NCBI RefSeq assembly: GCF_963678635.1 | Contig: NC_087064.1 | Location: forward strand, 50,984,684-51,044,683 | Origin: Symsagittifera roscoffensis | Taxonomy: Eukaryota > Xenacoelomorpha > Acoela > Convolutidae | Reading direction: 5' to 3' | Length of the DNA stretch: 60,000 bases | Shown here: piece by piece, positions 32,901 through 43,100 of the stretch | Layout: the number at the start of each line of letters is the position of its first letter | Position numbering within the stretch: the stretch's first letter is position 1 | Position numbers and translations under genes: made by a program | Notes under the pieces: model-generated | What the model was told of the DNA's origin: nothing | The model's database searches: none | The model's input: only the letters and a program-made list of their open reading frames with translations

Positions 32901-35900
32901 TATGTAAGAAATAAAGATTTTCAGATCTTGCACAGAAAATCCCCTGGTTACGGGGGCCTTCTTATGGCGGTCCTGTATGTGATCAGCAAATATGATCAGC
33001 AAATTCCATTATGAAAACTCTTTCAAATTTTTTATAGTGTGCAATTCAAATTGACACTTCTTGCTGCTCATTTTACCGTTTCATAATTTTCTCAACACTA
33101 GTTGCGACTTTGCGCGACTAATGTTGCGACTTTATGTGACCAGTTTTTAGATATGTTGCGACTTTGCGGGACCCCTCGGGCGGGAGTGTGGAATTTCGGT
33201 CGCGAAATGTCAGTTTCAGTGACTCAATTCTGTCGCAACATAAATTGCGGACCTCGACCAGGGGAGGGACTATTACTTGCATAAGGAGCAGATTTGAGAT
33301 CTTCATGTGAATAATGTGGATTTAAATGTTCATAAAGGTAGACCTGTTTAGTTTTCTTAGCTTTCTTACAATATCAAAAGTGCCCAATTTTGCTATGAAG
33401 GCTACCACCAACTGTTGTTCCCAAAGGCGCTTATAGGAATTCTTAAGGTTGTTCAGCCAAAATGGGCTCTAAAATGATAAAGCGGACCGTTTGTGTGGTG
33501 AAAAGGTCCAGGTCCTGTCCTATGGAGGGATCTTGACTTGTTTTTTTTTCTAGAGAAATCATTCAAAAACCATTAACAAAAAAGACGATAAAGGGCCTAA
33601 GAATCTGTAACTGACGAGTTTAGCTCAAACGCGACACCATCCCTTGCTTTTTTTTTTCACTTTTCAATGCGCTTTGAATGTGCAATGATTCTACTCAAAT
33701 GTAAATTGTGCAAAATTTCGGAATTTTTTCTTCGATTGATCCAACCTGCAGAACCCCTCCGCCTCTTCCTTGGGAGGGGGAGAAGAGGAACTCGGGGGGC
33801 AGTTGGAGCATCTTCCCCACCCAGTCTAACATCACAGTCTCCAACTCTGTACAAGCCGGACTGGAGGCCCACGAGAAACCCACACAGCTGCAAATATTCA
33901 TCTATTGGAGAAAATTAGACTGTCTTGCTACAAAAGTGTTATTGTAAAAATTACTTTTTAAAAGAGACTAGGCTGTCGATAGGTTATGCAACTGTGAAGC
34001 GACTATCGTCCAATAACGTTACATAACATCTGTAACAAAGAATTCGAGACAACTATGTAGAGACTGTGTATGGTTTTTCAAAAAGTTACAGTTTTGTTTA
34101 ATTAGAAGTTTGGGTTCAGAAAAAATGTACCGCACCAGGGGTGGGAAATCGATATTCGCATATCCGACATATTGCGATACAATATATCGAAATATCGATC
34201 GACAAGCTTTTAGTTGGGGCTACTCACGTAAAATTTTCAGAATTTCGGCATTTTGAGTTTTTTCTCTGAGTACAAAAAATGTGCCACCATGCTAACCTTA
34301 TTCATGAAACGAAAAACAAATTAGATACGTTTCTTATCTCTATTCTGTGATATATGGGTGCTGACTGTGCCAACTTCGAATAAGATCCGCAAAATTGGAC
34401 TATGCTACGACACGACCTATAGTTTGTATTGGGGTACCACAAAACTGTATATATTTTTATCGTGTTAAATAACACTATGCATAGTTTCTTGGATGGACGA
34501 CCACTAATTCAGTTTAGAAAACGATTATCGGATGATCTGTCGAGAGGTTTCAATGTATCGCGATAATCTATTGACACCAAAATATCTATAGTCGATACGA
34601 TACTTCACACCCATGTACCCCACTAATGATGCCATGTTAAAAATGACAGACAAAATTATGCTGAATTTCCAGAATTTGTGAGCGATTTAAAACCCTGTCC
34701 AGATTATGGATTTTCGGTCGCGTAACTGACATCGGCGCGACTGGCAAAGTCGAAAAACTAGTCGTGGAGCTGGACCCGGGGTAAGGACAATCATACTTTT
34801 TCTTAGATTTAAAATAGCGTTTGTTACCTTAAATCATTACATAATTTTAAGTGAATTACAATATTGCGGAAGGTAGGGTAAACCTGATAGTTGTCTAGCA
34901 ATTTATTTATCGAAAATCAAACGTGGATGTATAACTGCAATCACTGGACAAAAAAGTTGCAACTGGTCGTTTTGAACCGAGCAAATGAATTTTTTTTGCA
35001 TTTCTGGCATTTTATGATAATCATATGAAAAAAAGTTCGATAATTTTACTCTTTTTTTATAGCTTCTTTTCAATCCTATTAATAAGAGTATTTAAAAAAT
35101 TGTTTTTAAGATAGATGGTTGAAGTTCAGACAAGTGATTGATAAAGATTCTTATAAAGATTTGATCGAAAACTCTTGTTTTGCAAACTTTAATTGTCCAC
35201 TCAATCATGATATGTTCCGAAATTGTGTTATTGTAAAAGCATATTCAAAAACAGCAAAAAGTTTGAAGCATCAATCTGTTCCTGGCTTACATAAAATATA
35301 TAATTGATGTCTGCAAACTACAAATGTGCCAGAAAGCTGGAAAGTTTTTCTGTTTGCAGATAATGCAAACCTTGCTGATTTATCCAATTTTGGGCAGTGT
35401 TTACTTTCGTATATCAAACGGGTAAGTCTCAGATTGAGTAAACATAAAAATGAGCTACTTATTTTTGACAACGAATTTTTTTTTCTTACTTTCGAGTGAG
35501 TTATGATTTAAAAAATACGTTTATCTTTTGAAACCAAACATGAAAATCAAATCAAAATGAAAACCTTACAGTGATCTCATCTCTGAAATAAACCTTGTAT
35601 GATTTGTTTTGTTAATGCGCTTCTGATATCAAGTCCGCAATTGAGTTTGGTCATCTAGTTAATGGTACAATTTTTATGGCACACAATTTTGCGCACATTT
35701 TTCAAACGAGTTGAATTTAGTTTTACGCCTGCGTAAGCCTTATGTTCAAGAGCTGCTAAGAAATCTAAGCACAATAAAACCATTTCCTGAAGGTTTGAGA
35801 GGTCTAGAGATGCCAAGCCCCGATTGTTCTGACTGTCTTTATGGTCTATGAAGCCATCGAAAAACAATACATTTTTGGAAAAAAACTGCACAAAATTTTT

Positions 35901-38518
35901 TTGTAAAATTATTCCCCACATGCCATATAAAAAAACAAAGCGATAAATTTTGCTCCTAGTAGCGTAGAAAGTATAACAAATAGCCTGCTTCAACCAACAT
36001 GGCACGATTTCTAAGAGGAATTAAATCTCCGCTTACTTGTTAATAGTGCGAATTACATTGCGCGTTAATTTTCTCAAAGTAACCATATTGGCCAGCATTA
36101 AACTCTCATAAATAACCAAAAATAATCACAGTTAAAATGTTTTTTTTTTTTAAGTTTTGAGCTCAGGACAGCAGTACTTTTTGGCTGATATAAACAAAAA
36201 TCCGTCAAAAGTTAAAAAATCGAAATATTCCAGCACAAATATTCTAGCACAACCCGAGCACAAATATTCTGTCACTTTCTTCAATAGTCGGAGTAAAAAA
36301 CTTTTTTTTGTACATTTCAGTAAATTTATGATTGCATAGTATCAATTACACAGCTCCTTGATTTCATTTTTGAATATAAAATTTGCAGATCACATTCTCA
36401 GTTTAGATTCGCGTATTTTCGCGTTAAAAACTTCTTGGTTAAAAGATATGAGTATACTTTTTATTGTTCCGTCTGTTAAAAAAAATTACAAAACCGTTTT
36501 ACTTGGAATGGTTTTTTTCTCCCGGCAATTTTACCTTTTTACTCCAGACTTAAACACTAAGTATTTTTGTCCAATTAAAGAGGTAGCGTCAGAACAGATC
36601 ATTTCAAATTAAATGAAAGCAAATATATACACAACATATTTCACTTTGTACTTGGCGTGTGGTAGATTATTGAAAAAGCAAAAATGAAAAAAAAAATTCT
36701 TTTTCATTTTTTTTGCCTGTTTTGCTCTCAATATATCGACTCCTTGTGCTCTAATGTAAACAGATATTTAGCTTCAATTTTTTTTTGTAAATTGAGGGGG
36801 TTCAAAAATTGCCAATTTGGCTATGCTCTGAACTAATTTATGCGCACTGCGAAGATTTTTTAAGGGATGCTGCAAGCGTAATGCAGTTTATCTATACATG
36901 GAGAACAATTTGCACTTCAAAGTTGTTCGAAAATGACTTGAGTGAAGCTAGTCCGTCCTATTAATTTCGTGCAACTCAAAAATTTACACTTTATAATTGA
37001 TATCGTTCAATGTTTATGTTTTTTTTCTATATTTTCCTTAGCGAAAAAAATCGATATTTTTAGGGGGCAGCTGGAATATTCACGGCTCTGCTTTGATACA
37101 TGAGCAGTCTTGTTTGCTTTAAATTTTGTTTTAGTTTTAAGAAAACTGAGGTTTAATATATTGATGAGTGATTGTAGGGGTGGTATTTAATGCAGTCAAA
37201 ATTTAAATCAGTTATCATATAATTCAGCTGAAAATAATGGGCAGTTAGGCAATAATTATGTAACTGTTTTGAAAAAGTCACAAAAATCAACCAATAAACT
37301 TCAACTCAAATGCCGCTCAATTCTGCTTAAATGGCGTTCAAGAATTGTTCAATTCTGCTCAGTTCTGCATGTAACTGAGCAGAACTGAGCAGAACTCTAC
37401 TTAATATGTCTTCTTTTTCGTGAATGTGTTTTGGTGTCTCACTCACCCCAGCCCATCTCCGAGCATGTCTGCGATGATGGATGGGAAGGAGTTGCCGGCT
37501 GGGAAGTAGGCGTGGAAGCCAGGGTGTTGCCAGTGCACCATGCCAGGCATGATCACTCGCTCCACGTCCTAACATCAAAAATGATCTTATTTTATGACAT
37601 AAAAACAACGGTTTTTTGACGTTGTTTTTAGAAGAATCTAAATTGATCCTGGCTGGCCGGGGGACGCCACTCTTTAACAACTTGCTCGCCTGACCCCATT
37701 TGGCAGAAATCGCATTTTTGCAAATGCAAAACAAGGTGTTCATAGTGTTTTAAGAGAACTGATAGAAACATTTTGGTCCATATAAAAATACTTTCAAAGC
37801 CGGATGCGATGGGGTGGAGATTTCTCAAAAAAATACATGAACCAAAAAATGCGCTCTTTTTTGGCGCGCAATTTCATCTCAAATTTGCTCTAAAACAGCT
37901 CAATCATTTTTCACTTTTTAAAATTAGGGGTTACCCCGTTCGATGAAAACTGCATATCCTAAAACTTGAGAAATTTTTGGCAGTGTGGCGTCTATACAAA
38001 CCCCTGCTTCGATACCCAACAATCTTTGCAACCTTTGTGTCAAAATTTTTTGAAAAGAATTTCAGAAACGTTGCAACGTCTTGACAAAAACCTTGAAGCT
38101 AGAAGTTTTAACGACAAAGCAACGATCGTAGAAGAATGTATTAGGTGTGAGAGCACATATCAAAGATTATATGAAAACTAAAGCCCTGATATTTTTGGAT
38201 ATCTTTTTTTTCGCTGTTATCTTAGTAACTGCTAAGATTTCAAAATTTCTTTCACAATATCCCAAGGATTGGAAAATTTAAGCTTAAAGCACTCTAAGCT
38301 TCAAAGATGTATCCAAGCTGCCATATACATATCCTGCTGTCAACCTTAATGATTTCATCCCAGTTCTCCCCCTCCTCCGGCGCCTCCGTGGGGATGAGTT
38401 GGTCCAGATACCCTGGATCCACTTCTGGGAACACCCTCCTGTGATGCACGCTGTCCAGGTAGTCTGCTATGTAGTCCACCATCTCCTTTCCTCTCTTTCG
38501 AAACTCAGCCGCGTCCAT
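26823..38518 (-). CDS. group II PLP amino-acid decarboxylase, HDC/AADC/TDC family, ten coding exons
   Basis: Exons in coding order: 38345-38518, 37447-37568, 33746-33887, 31901-32134, 31059-31273, 30386-30516, 29994-30138, 27689-27918, 27241-27341, 26823-26981. All introns are GT-AG and the phases join, giving 550 residues plus TGA. The enzyme decarboxylates histidine or an aromatic amino acid to a biogenic amine in the cytosol, as a PLP-bound homodimer. Key residues sit where the family has them: Tyr79-Phe80, His193 (ring stacking), Asp272 (pyridine nitrogen), Lys304 (Schiff base), and Tyr333 of the catalytic loop. That Tyr argues for decarboxylase rather than aldehyde synthase activity. Ser353 in PLSRRFRS is the histidine-decarboxylase state, where DOPA decarboxylases have Gly. 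[13 protein letters not shown] and RFAVCAE are closer to tyrosine or DOPA decarboxylases. Odd changes are HVDGAYAG (usually HVDAAYAG) and NPNKW (usually NPHKW or NPSKW). Substrate is therefore uncertain. The start is the first in-frame ATG after an in-frame TAA at 38546-38548. Confidence 0.92.
27241..27341 (-). CDS. decarboxylase exon 9 (residues 465-498)
   Basis: Acceptor TTTTAG. Completes Val465 and encodes [12 protein letters not shown], the final helix of the fold, directly continuing TYAWK of exon 8, then an acidic tail [20 protein letters not shown]. Donor GTAACT after Lys498, phase 0. The family-like helix and exact phase fit support the exon. Confidence 0.82.
27689..27918 (-). CDS. 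decarboxylase exon 8 (residues 388-465)
   Basis: C-terminal small domain: [47 protein letters not shown] and ADITYAWK. The similarity here is closer to tyrosine and DOPA decarboxylases than to histidine decarboxylase. Donor GTTTAC gives phase 1. Reading through the donor would stop after a short unrelated tail. Confidence 0.9.
28117..28742 (+). mobile_element. TIR element rich in GGAATCC, in decarboxylase intron 7
   Basis: 626 bases with inverted ends CATTACGAGGCCAAACTGTA (left) and GCACAGTTTGGCCCCGTAATG (right), 19 of 21 bases complementary in the wider arm. The interior has about 15 copies of GGAATCC(G/A)C-like motifs at roughly 30-base spacing. A partial relative lies at 2622-2860. No transposase frame and no clear target duplication; probably a MITE of unknown superfamily. 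Confidence 0.7.
29280..29668 (-). mobile_element. hAT-like MITE in decarboxylase intron 7
   Basis: 389 bases, left end CAGTGACGGAGTTTGG and right end CACCTAGATCCACGCC followed by TACCTG, with family interior motifs (AGAGTCCCCTCTG, GCGTGCGCCAAAAAACGC). The flanks GAAGTATC (29272-29279) and GGAGCATC (29669-29676) agree in 6 of 8 positions, as in a diverged hAT target duplication. Confidence 0.65.
29994..30138 (-). CDS. decarboxylase exon 7 (residues 340-388)
   Basis: Encodes [20 protein letters not shown] followed by [10 protein letters not shown]. Ser353 in PLSRRFRS is the position reported to separate histidine decarboxylase (Ser) from DOPA decarboxylase (Gly). Gly349 replaces a usual Gln. 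Ends with two bases of Glu388. Confidence 0.92.
30386..30516 (-). CDS. decarboxylase exon 6 with the PLP lysine (residues 296-340)
   Basis: Encodes [17 protein letters not shown]. Lys304 forms the Schiff base with PLP. The preceding residue is Asn303, rather than His (DOPA decarboxylase) or Ser (histidine decarboxylase). The flexible loop [12 protein letters not shown] carries Tyr333. Ends after one base of codon 340. Confidence 0.92.
31059..31273 (-). CDS. decarboxylase exon 5 (residues 225-296)
   Basis: Encodes [15 protein letters not shown] and [10 protein letters not shown] with Asp272, which holds the pyridine nitrogen of PLP. The residue after this Asp is Gly where nearly all family members have Ala. 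Ends after two bases of codon 296 (Asn; many members have Asp). Confidence 0.9.
31901..32134 (-). CDS. decarboxylase exon 4 (residues 147-224)
   Basis: Encodes [16 protein letters not shown] (phosphate-binding Ser/Ala region), a surface loop rich in Glu, and [13 protein letters not shown] with His193, which stacks on the PLP ring. The end SLRGDTLK is as in histidine decarboxylases. 78 whole codons, phase 0 at both ends. Confidence 0.9.
32618..32954. mobile_element. MITE with AGATCT palindromes, in decarboxylase intron 3
   Basis: About 337 bases between CCCGTAACCAGAAAATTTTC and its imperfect inverse AGAAAATCCCCTGGTTACGG. The interior holds nine AGATCT sites, several as the perfect palindrome ATTTCAGATCTGAAAT. 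No open frame. The multiple palindromes would let the single strand fold extensively. Confidence 0.7.
33090..33165 (+). repeat. short repeats of GTTGCGACTTT
   Basis: GTTGCGACTTTGCGCGAC, GTTGCGACTTTATGTGAC and GTTGCGACTTTGCGGGAC follow one another within about 75 bases. A minisatellite-like patch in intron 3. Confidence 0.65.
33195..33290 (+). repeat. TCGGTCGCGAAA dispersed repeat, copy 2 of 3
   Basis: TTCGGTCGCGAAATGTCAG ... GCGGACCTCGACCAGGG resembles 32285-32360 and 34700-34790. All three copies are in decarboxylase introns 2 and 3. Shared blocks are TCGGTCGCG or TGATCGCG, ACATCGGCGCGA, and GTCGCGGACCTCG. Small, boundaries unclear. Confidence 0.55.
33400..33545 (+). repeat. degenerate piece of the hAT-like MITE family
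   Basis: AAAGGCGCTTATAGGAATTC, AAGGTTGTTCAGCCAAAA, AAAATGATAAAGCGGACCG and GGTCCAGGTCCTGTCC follow the interior order of the family copy at 22360-22640. Terminal repeats are not found. Confidence 0.4.
33746..33887 (-). CDS. decarboxylase exon 3 (residues 99-146)
   Basis: Completes Gly99 and encodes [16 protein letters not shown], the family signature of the active-site entrance, then [13 protein letters not shown] and GGGVLQ. Val101 and Phe103 occupy positions that contact the substrate in DOPA decarboxylase. SSPACTELE and GGGVLQ match histidine decarboxylases. Ends in phase 0. Confidence 0.9.
34136..34615 (+). mobile_element. hAT-like MITE with 8-bp target duplication, in decarboxylase intron 2
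   Basis: 480 bases, starting CAGGGGTGGGAAATCGATAT and ending CGATACGATACTTCACACCC ATG, imperfect inverted repeats. The flanks TACCGCAC (34128-34135) and TACCCCAC (34616-34623) differ at one base, a convincing hAT footprint. It is a different family from the CAGGGGCGGATCTAG elements. No transposase frame. Confidence 0.82.
34700..34790 (+). repeat. TCGGTCGCGAAA dispersed repeat, copy 3 of 3
   Basis: TTTTCGGTCGCGTAACTGAC, ATCGGCGCGACTGGCAAAGT, AGTCGTGGAGCTGGACCCGG. The best preserved copy of the small family also seen at about 32285-32360 and 33195-33290. Confidence 0.55.
35912..36300 (+). repeat. dispersed repeat, copy 2
   Basis: Aligns with 7415-7830 (see that copy) from CCCCACATGCCA to CCCGAGCACAAATATTCTG, with many substitutions and several small indels. 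It lies in decarboxylase intron 2. Confidence 0.6.
36340..37446. other. remaining intron 2 sequence, nothing recognised
   Basis: AT-rich intron DNA. 37320-37400 has short repeats of CAGAACTGAGCAGAACT just beyond the donor of exon 2, but no further structure was found. Confidence 0.45.
37447..37568 (-). CDS. decarboxylase exon 2 (residues 59-99)
   Basis: Acceptor TTAG then GAC. Encodes [14 protein letters not shown] and the substrate-pocket strand [13 protein letters not shown] with Tyr79 and Phe80. Ends after two bases of codon 99 at donor GTGAGT, a consensus splice site. Confidence 0.9.
38345..38518 (-). CDS. decarboxylase coding exon 1 (residues 1-58)
   Basis: Starts [20 protein letters not shown], the dimer-swapped N-terminal helix of the family, and ends [11 protein letters not shown] before donor GT at 38343-38344, phase 0. 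A longer reading to 38542 would need a GTG start and is not preferred. Any 5' untranslated exon is unknown. Confidence 0.9.
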
Positions 38519-38598
38519 TCTAATCCCACTGATTTTGTTCACTCTTTATTCACACTGATTGTGAAGTTATGTCGAACAAGATTGAAGGATCGTCAAAG

Positions 38599-39350
38599 AC
38601 TTTTTTGACGCTCTTCCAAAAGGTATTTCTGTTAAAACAAGGAAGAAAACAGTTTACAGCAATTTGATAACTGGAATCAATTTGGAGCTGATAAGAGTTG
38701 GAATAAAAAAAATTGAAATGCTATAAAAAGCCTAATTTGAATATGAAGTTTGTGTAATTCCATTGATGCCACTTCGGTATGTTTTACAGGGATGGATTAC
38801 GCCTCAATAATGTTATGTATCTGTTCACGAGACCACTTACTTGAAAAATTAAAATATTTTCCCCCTGGTTTTCCTTCAAACTTACTGATAACTGGTCATT
38901 AGTTTTCCTGGTTCGAATTGGGAAAGGAACTTCTAAGTTTGGATCCTCGTTTGGATCCTCATTTGTCTAAAATATAAATCAACTCACTTGAAACAATTCA
39001 TAACATTCATTTCAATCTAGTTTTTGTTTCAAAATAACTTGTTTCTTAAAAGTTGGATATCAATTTCCCTCTGATTTTTCATTTTTAACTATTTGATATG
39101 TATGGGTGCTGGGGTGAATATGAGTTCTTCTTCACCCCCAAAAAGAGATTTTACAGACCATCAAAGTCAATCAGTGATTTTAACACACGTTCGGCGAGCT
39201 AAGAACTCCGAAGAGAGAGTTTACTTTGACAATTCTAAGTAAGTGGAAGCTGATGAATAGTACGTAGATGACTGACTAATCATTAGTATAAGTGGAAAAG
39301 CAAACAAATGACAAATCTCTGAACTTTTTGAATCGTTAAAGCACTAGTCC
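38599..39350 (+). repeat. lead sequence A of the 835-bp array, 81 bp upstream of the decarboxylase start codon
   Basis: Matches 50261-51010 at roughly 95 percent by eye, from ACTTTTTTGACG to CCCATCTCTGGCAA. Shared landmarks are ATTCCATTGATGCCACTTCG, TTTGGATCCTCGTTTGGATC and CACGTTCGGCGAGC. Because the gene runs on the minus strand, this block occupies its immediate upstream region, where the promoter and any 5' UTR would be. It has no long open frame. Confidence 0.8.
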
Positions 39351-40195
39351 CATCTCTGGCAAAAGGTTCAAGGGGAGATTGATAGGGCAGCCCCCTAAAA
39401 TGGAAATGATGGAACTAACTTTATAAAACTCCTAGGACGGTTACTAGAGATGACTTGACCACGGCAAGACTCAAACCCCTTGGACATCCTTGGCCAAGGT
39501 GGTTTCCGGAAGTGTACAAAGCCCTGTTAGAACTCAGTACCAAACGTTTGGAATGGGACCAAAAACAGCTATATTATAGACCTGGCTTAGGGAAGCCTAA
39601 GTTAAGAACCCCAGACCCACTTGACGCTTACTTCCGGCGTTTTGCTTTTGGTTAAAAGTAGCCATGACGATTTCCACAAGTCCTTTATCGGCCCTCAGGG
39701 AACGCAGAGAGCCGAAATTGATAGGCAGCGGCTAGGTACATCATGTAATTTAACTCGAACAAGATCCAAAGGCTGGACCTGAAGTTATTAGATTTTAAAA
39801 AATAAATTTTCAGATGGTAAGCAGGCAATTTACGCAAAATTATGATTCAGATAACAATAATTTTAGGACGGCATTAGACGCTAATTACCTACCACGCACA
39901 AGATCAATAGTTGATGAAGTCTTCCGGCAACTACTTCCGGTGTTAATAGCCCTTCCCGGGAAAAATGATAATGAAACTTGAAAATGGGACAACTTGGGAA
40001 GTAGTTTTAGGACAAGAAAGAAACTTGAGTTGGAGGACCCGATAGTCTTTGGGTTGACCCTTAAATGAGTTCTCGATGTTTTGACCCAAAAATGCAGAAG
40101 AAACATCAGAATTAACAGCGGAAAGTTGCCTATTCATCAGCACCAACAGTGCCAAAAAATTCAAATCTTGTTCGTTCTAGACGCGTGTCTGACAA
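39351..40195 (+). repeat. head monomer A of the 835-bp array
   Basis: A version of the monomer found only at the left end of each array (here and at 51011-51910). It carries a plus-strand frame of about 66 codons (39455-39655, motif WPRWFPEVYKALLELSTKRL) that is interrupted by stops in ordinary monomers. Comparing the two heads, four of the differences in that frame change amino acids, which does not suggest strong protein constraint. Confidence 0.7.
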
Positions 40196-43100
40196 AAACT
40201 CTGAAGGTGTATCAGTAGCGAGCTCCCTCCCTTAATGGGAAATAGACGAGCTAGCTTTACAAAATTCATATGACGGTTAAAAGAGATGATTTGATCCGGG
40301 CATGCAAAGACCCCAATTTCTGGGATTAACTTGACACAGGTAGTTTGCAGAAAAAAGATCTTCTTATCACTCGGTACGAAGCGGATTGATTGATACTTAA
40401 ATTTAGTATGATATAGACCTTGTTGAGCAAAGCTTCGTTTTAGAAACCAAGACCTCCATGAACGCTACTTCCGGGTTTATGCTGAAATTAAGTTATCCCC
40501 ACAACGATTTCCGTTTTGTTGATCCCTAAGCAACACAGAGAAACATAACCTTCGAACTTGATAGATAACGGCCAAGTACATCATGTAACTTAGTTCGAAC
40601 CAGAATCAATGGCGGGACCTGAAGTTATTAGATTTAAAAAACTATACCTTTAGACGGGAAAGAGGCAATTTACGCAAAATTATGAATGAGATTAAAATAG
40701 TTTTAGGACGGCATTAGACCCTAATTACCCACCACGCAAAAGATCAAAAGTGGATGAAGTCTTCCGGCAACTACTTTTGGTGTTAAAAGCCCTTTCCCCG
40801 GAAAAATTATAATGAAACTTGGATTGAGATAACTTGGGAAGTAGTTATGGGATAAGGATGAAAACTGATATGTAGGACCCCATAGTAACCAGGGTGACCC
40901 TTGAATGAGCTCTTGATGTTATGACCCAAAAATGCAGAAGAAACGTCAGGATTAACTTCGGAAAGTGGCCTACTCATCATACTCAACACTGCAAAAATTC
41001 GAATCTTGTTCTAGTCCCATGTCTGGCAAAAACTCTGAAGGGGTATCAGTAGCAAGCCCCCTCTTCTAATGGGAAATAAACAAGCTAACTTTACAAAACT
41101 CATATGACGATTGTTAGAGGTGATTTGATCCGGGCATGCAAAGACCCGAATTTCTTGGATTACCTTGACACAAGTGGTTTGCGGAAAATTAAAAAATCCT
41201 CTTATCCATCGGTACCAAGCGAATCGATTGAGATTTAAACTTAGTATGTTATAGACCTAGTTGAGCGAATCTTTAATTTGAAACCCAAGACCTCCTTGAA
41301 CCCTACTTCCAGTTTTTTGCTCTAATTAAATGGTCCTCAAGCGAATTCCGTTTTGTTGGCCCCTAAGCAACACAGAGAAACATTACCTTCGAATTTGATG
41401 GATAACGGCCAGGTACATCATGTAATTTAGTTCAAGCTAGGTCCAAAGGCTGAAATTGAAGTAATTAGATTTGAAAAACTGTATCTTCAGACGGGAAATA
41501 GGAAATTTACGCAAAATTATGAATCAGATAAAAACAGTTTTAGGACGGCATTAGACACCAATTACCCACCACGCAAAATATCAATAGTTGATGAAGTCTT
41601 CCGGCAACTACTTCTTGTGTTAATAGCCCTTTCCCCGGAAAAATTATAATGAAACTTGGAAATGGGACAACTTGGGAAGTAATTATGGGACAAGAATGAA
41701 ACTCGAGTTGGAGGACCCGATAGTCTTTGGGTTGACCCGTAAATGAGCTCTTGATTTTTTGACCCAAAAATGCAGAAGAAACATCAGGGTTAACAGCGGA
41801 AAAGTTGCCTATTCATCAGCCCCAACACTTCGAATCTTGTTCTAGTCCCATGTCTGGCAAAAACTCTGAATGGGTATCAGTAGCAAGCCCCTCCCCTATT
41901 GGGAAAAAAAGAGCTAACTTTACAAAATTCATATGACGCTTAGAAGGGATGATTTGATCCGGGCATGCAAAGAACCCAATTTCTGGGATAACCTTGACAT
42001 AAGTGGTTTGCGAAAAAGTAAAAAAGTCTTCTTATCTCTCGGTACGAAGGGAATCGATTGAAATTTAAACTTAGTATGTTATAGACCTAGTTGAGTGAAG
42101 CTTTAATTTGAAACCTAAGACCACCTTAAACCCTACTTCCGGTATTATGCTCTAATTAAATGGTCCCCACAACGATTTCCGTTTTATTGGTTCTAAGCAG
42201 CACAGAGAAACATAACCTTCGAATATGATAGATAACGGCCAGGTACATCATGTAATTTAGCTCGAACCTGATCCAAAGGCTGGACCTGAACCTATTTGAT
42301 TTCAAAAATATATCTTCAGACGAGAAATAGGCAATTTATGCAAGGTTATGAATCAGAAAAAAATAGTTTAAGGACGGCATTAGACACCATTTACCCACCA
42401 CCCAAAAGATCAATTGTTGATGAAGTCTTCCGGCAACTACTTCCGGCGTTAATAGCCCTTTCTCGGAAAAATGATAGAGAAACTTGGAAATGGGGCAACT
42501 TGGGAAGTAATTACAGGGAAAGAATGAAACTTGAGTTGGAGGACCCCATAGTCTTTGGGTTGACCCTTAAATAAGCTCTTGATGTTCTGCCCCAAAAATG
42601 CAGAAGAAACATCAGAATTAACAGCGAAAAGTTGCCTATTCATCAGAGCCAACACTGCCAAAAAATTCAAATCTTGTTCTAGTCCCGTGTCTGGCAAAAA
42701 CTCTGAAGGGGTATCAGTAGCAAGCCCCTCCCCTATTGGGAAAAAAAAGAGCTAACTTTACAAAATTCATATGACGGTAAGAAGGGATGATTTGATCCGG
42801 GCATGCAAAGAACCCAATTTCTGGGATAACCTTGACGTAAGTGGTTTGCGGAAAAGTAAAAAAGTCTTCTTATCCCTCGGTACGAAGGGAATCGATTGAG
42901 ATTTAAACTTAGTATGTTATAGACCTAGTTGAGTGAAGCTTTAATTTGAAACCTAAGACCTCCTTAAACCCTACTTCCGGTATTATGCTCTAATTAAATG
43001 GTCCCCACAACGATTTCCGTTTTATTGGTTCTAAGCAGCACAGAGAAACATAACCTTCGAATATGATAGATAACGGCCAGGTACATCATGTAATTTAGTT

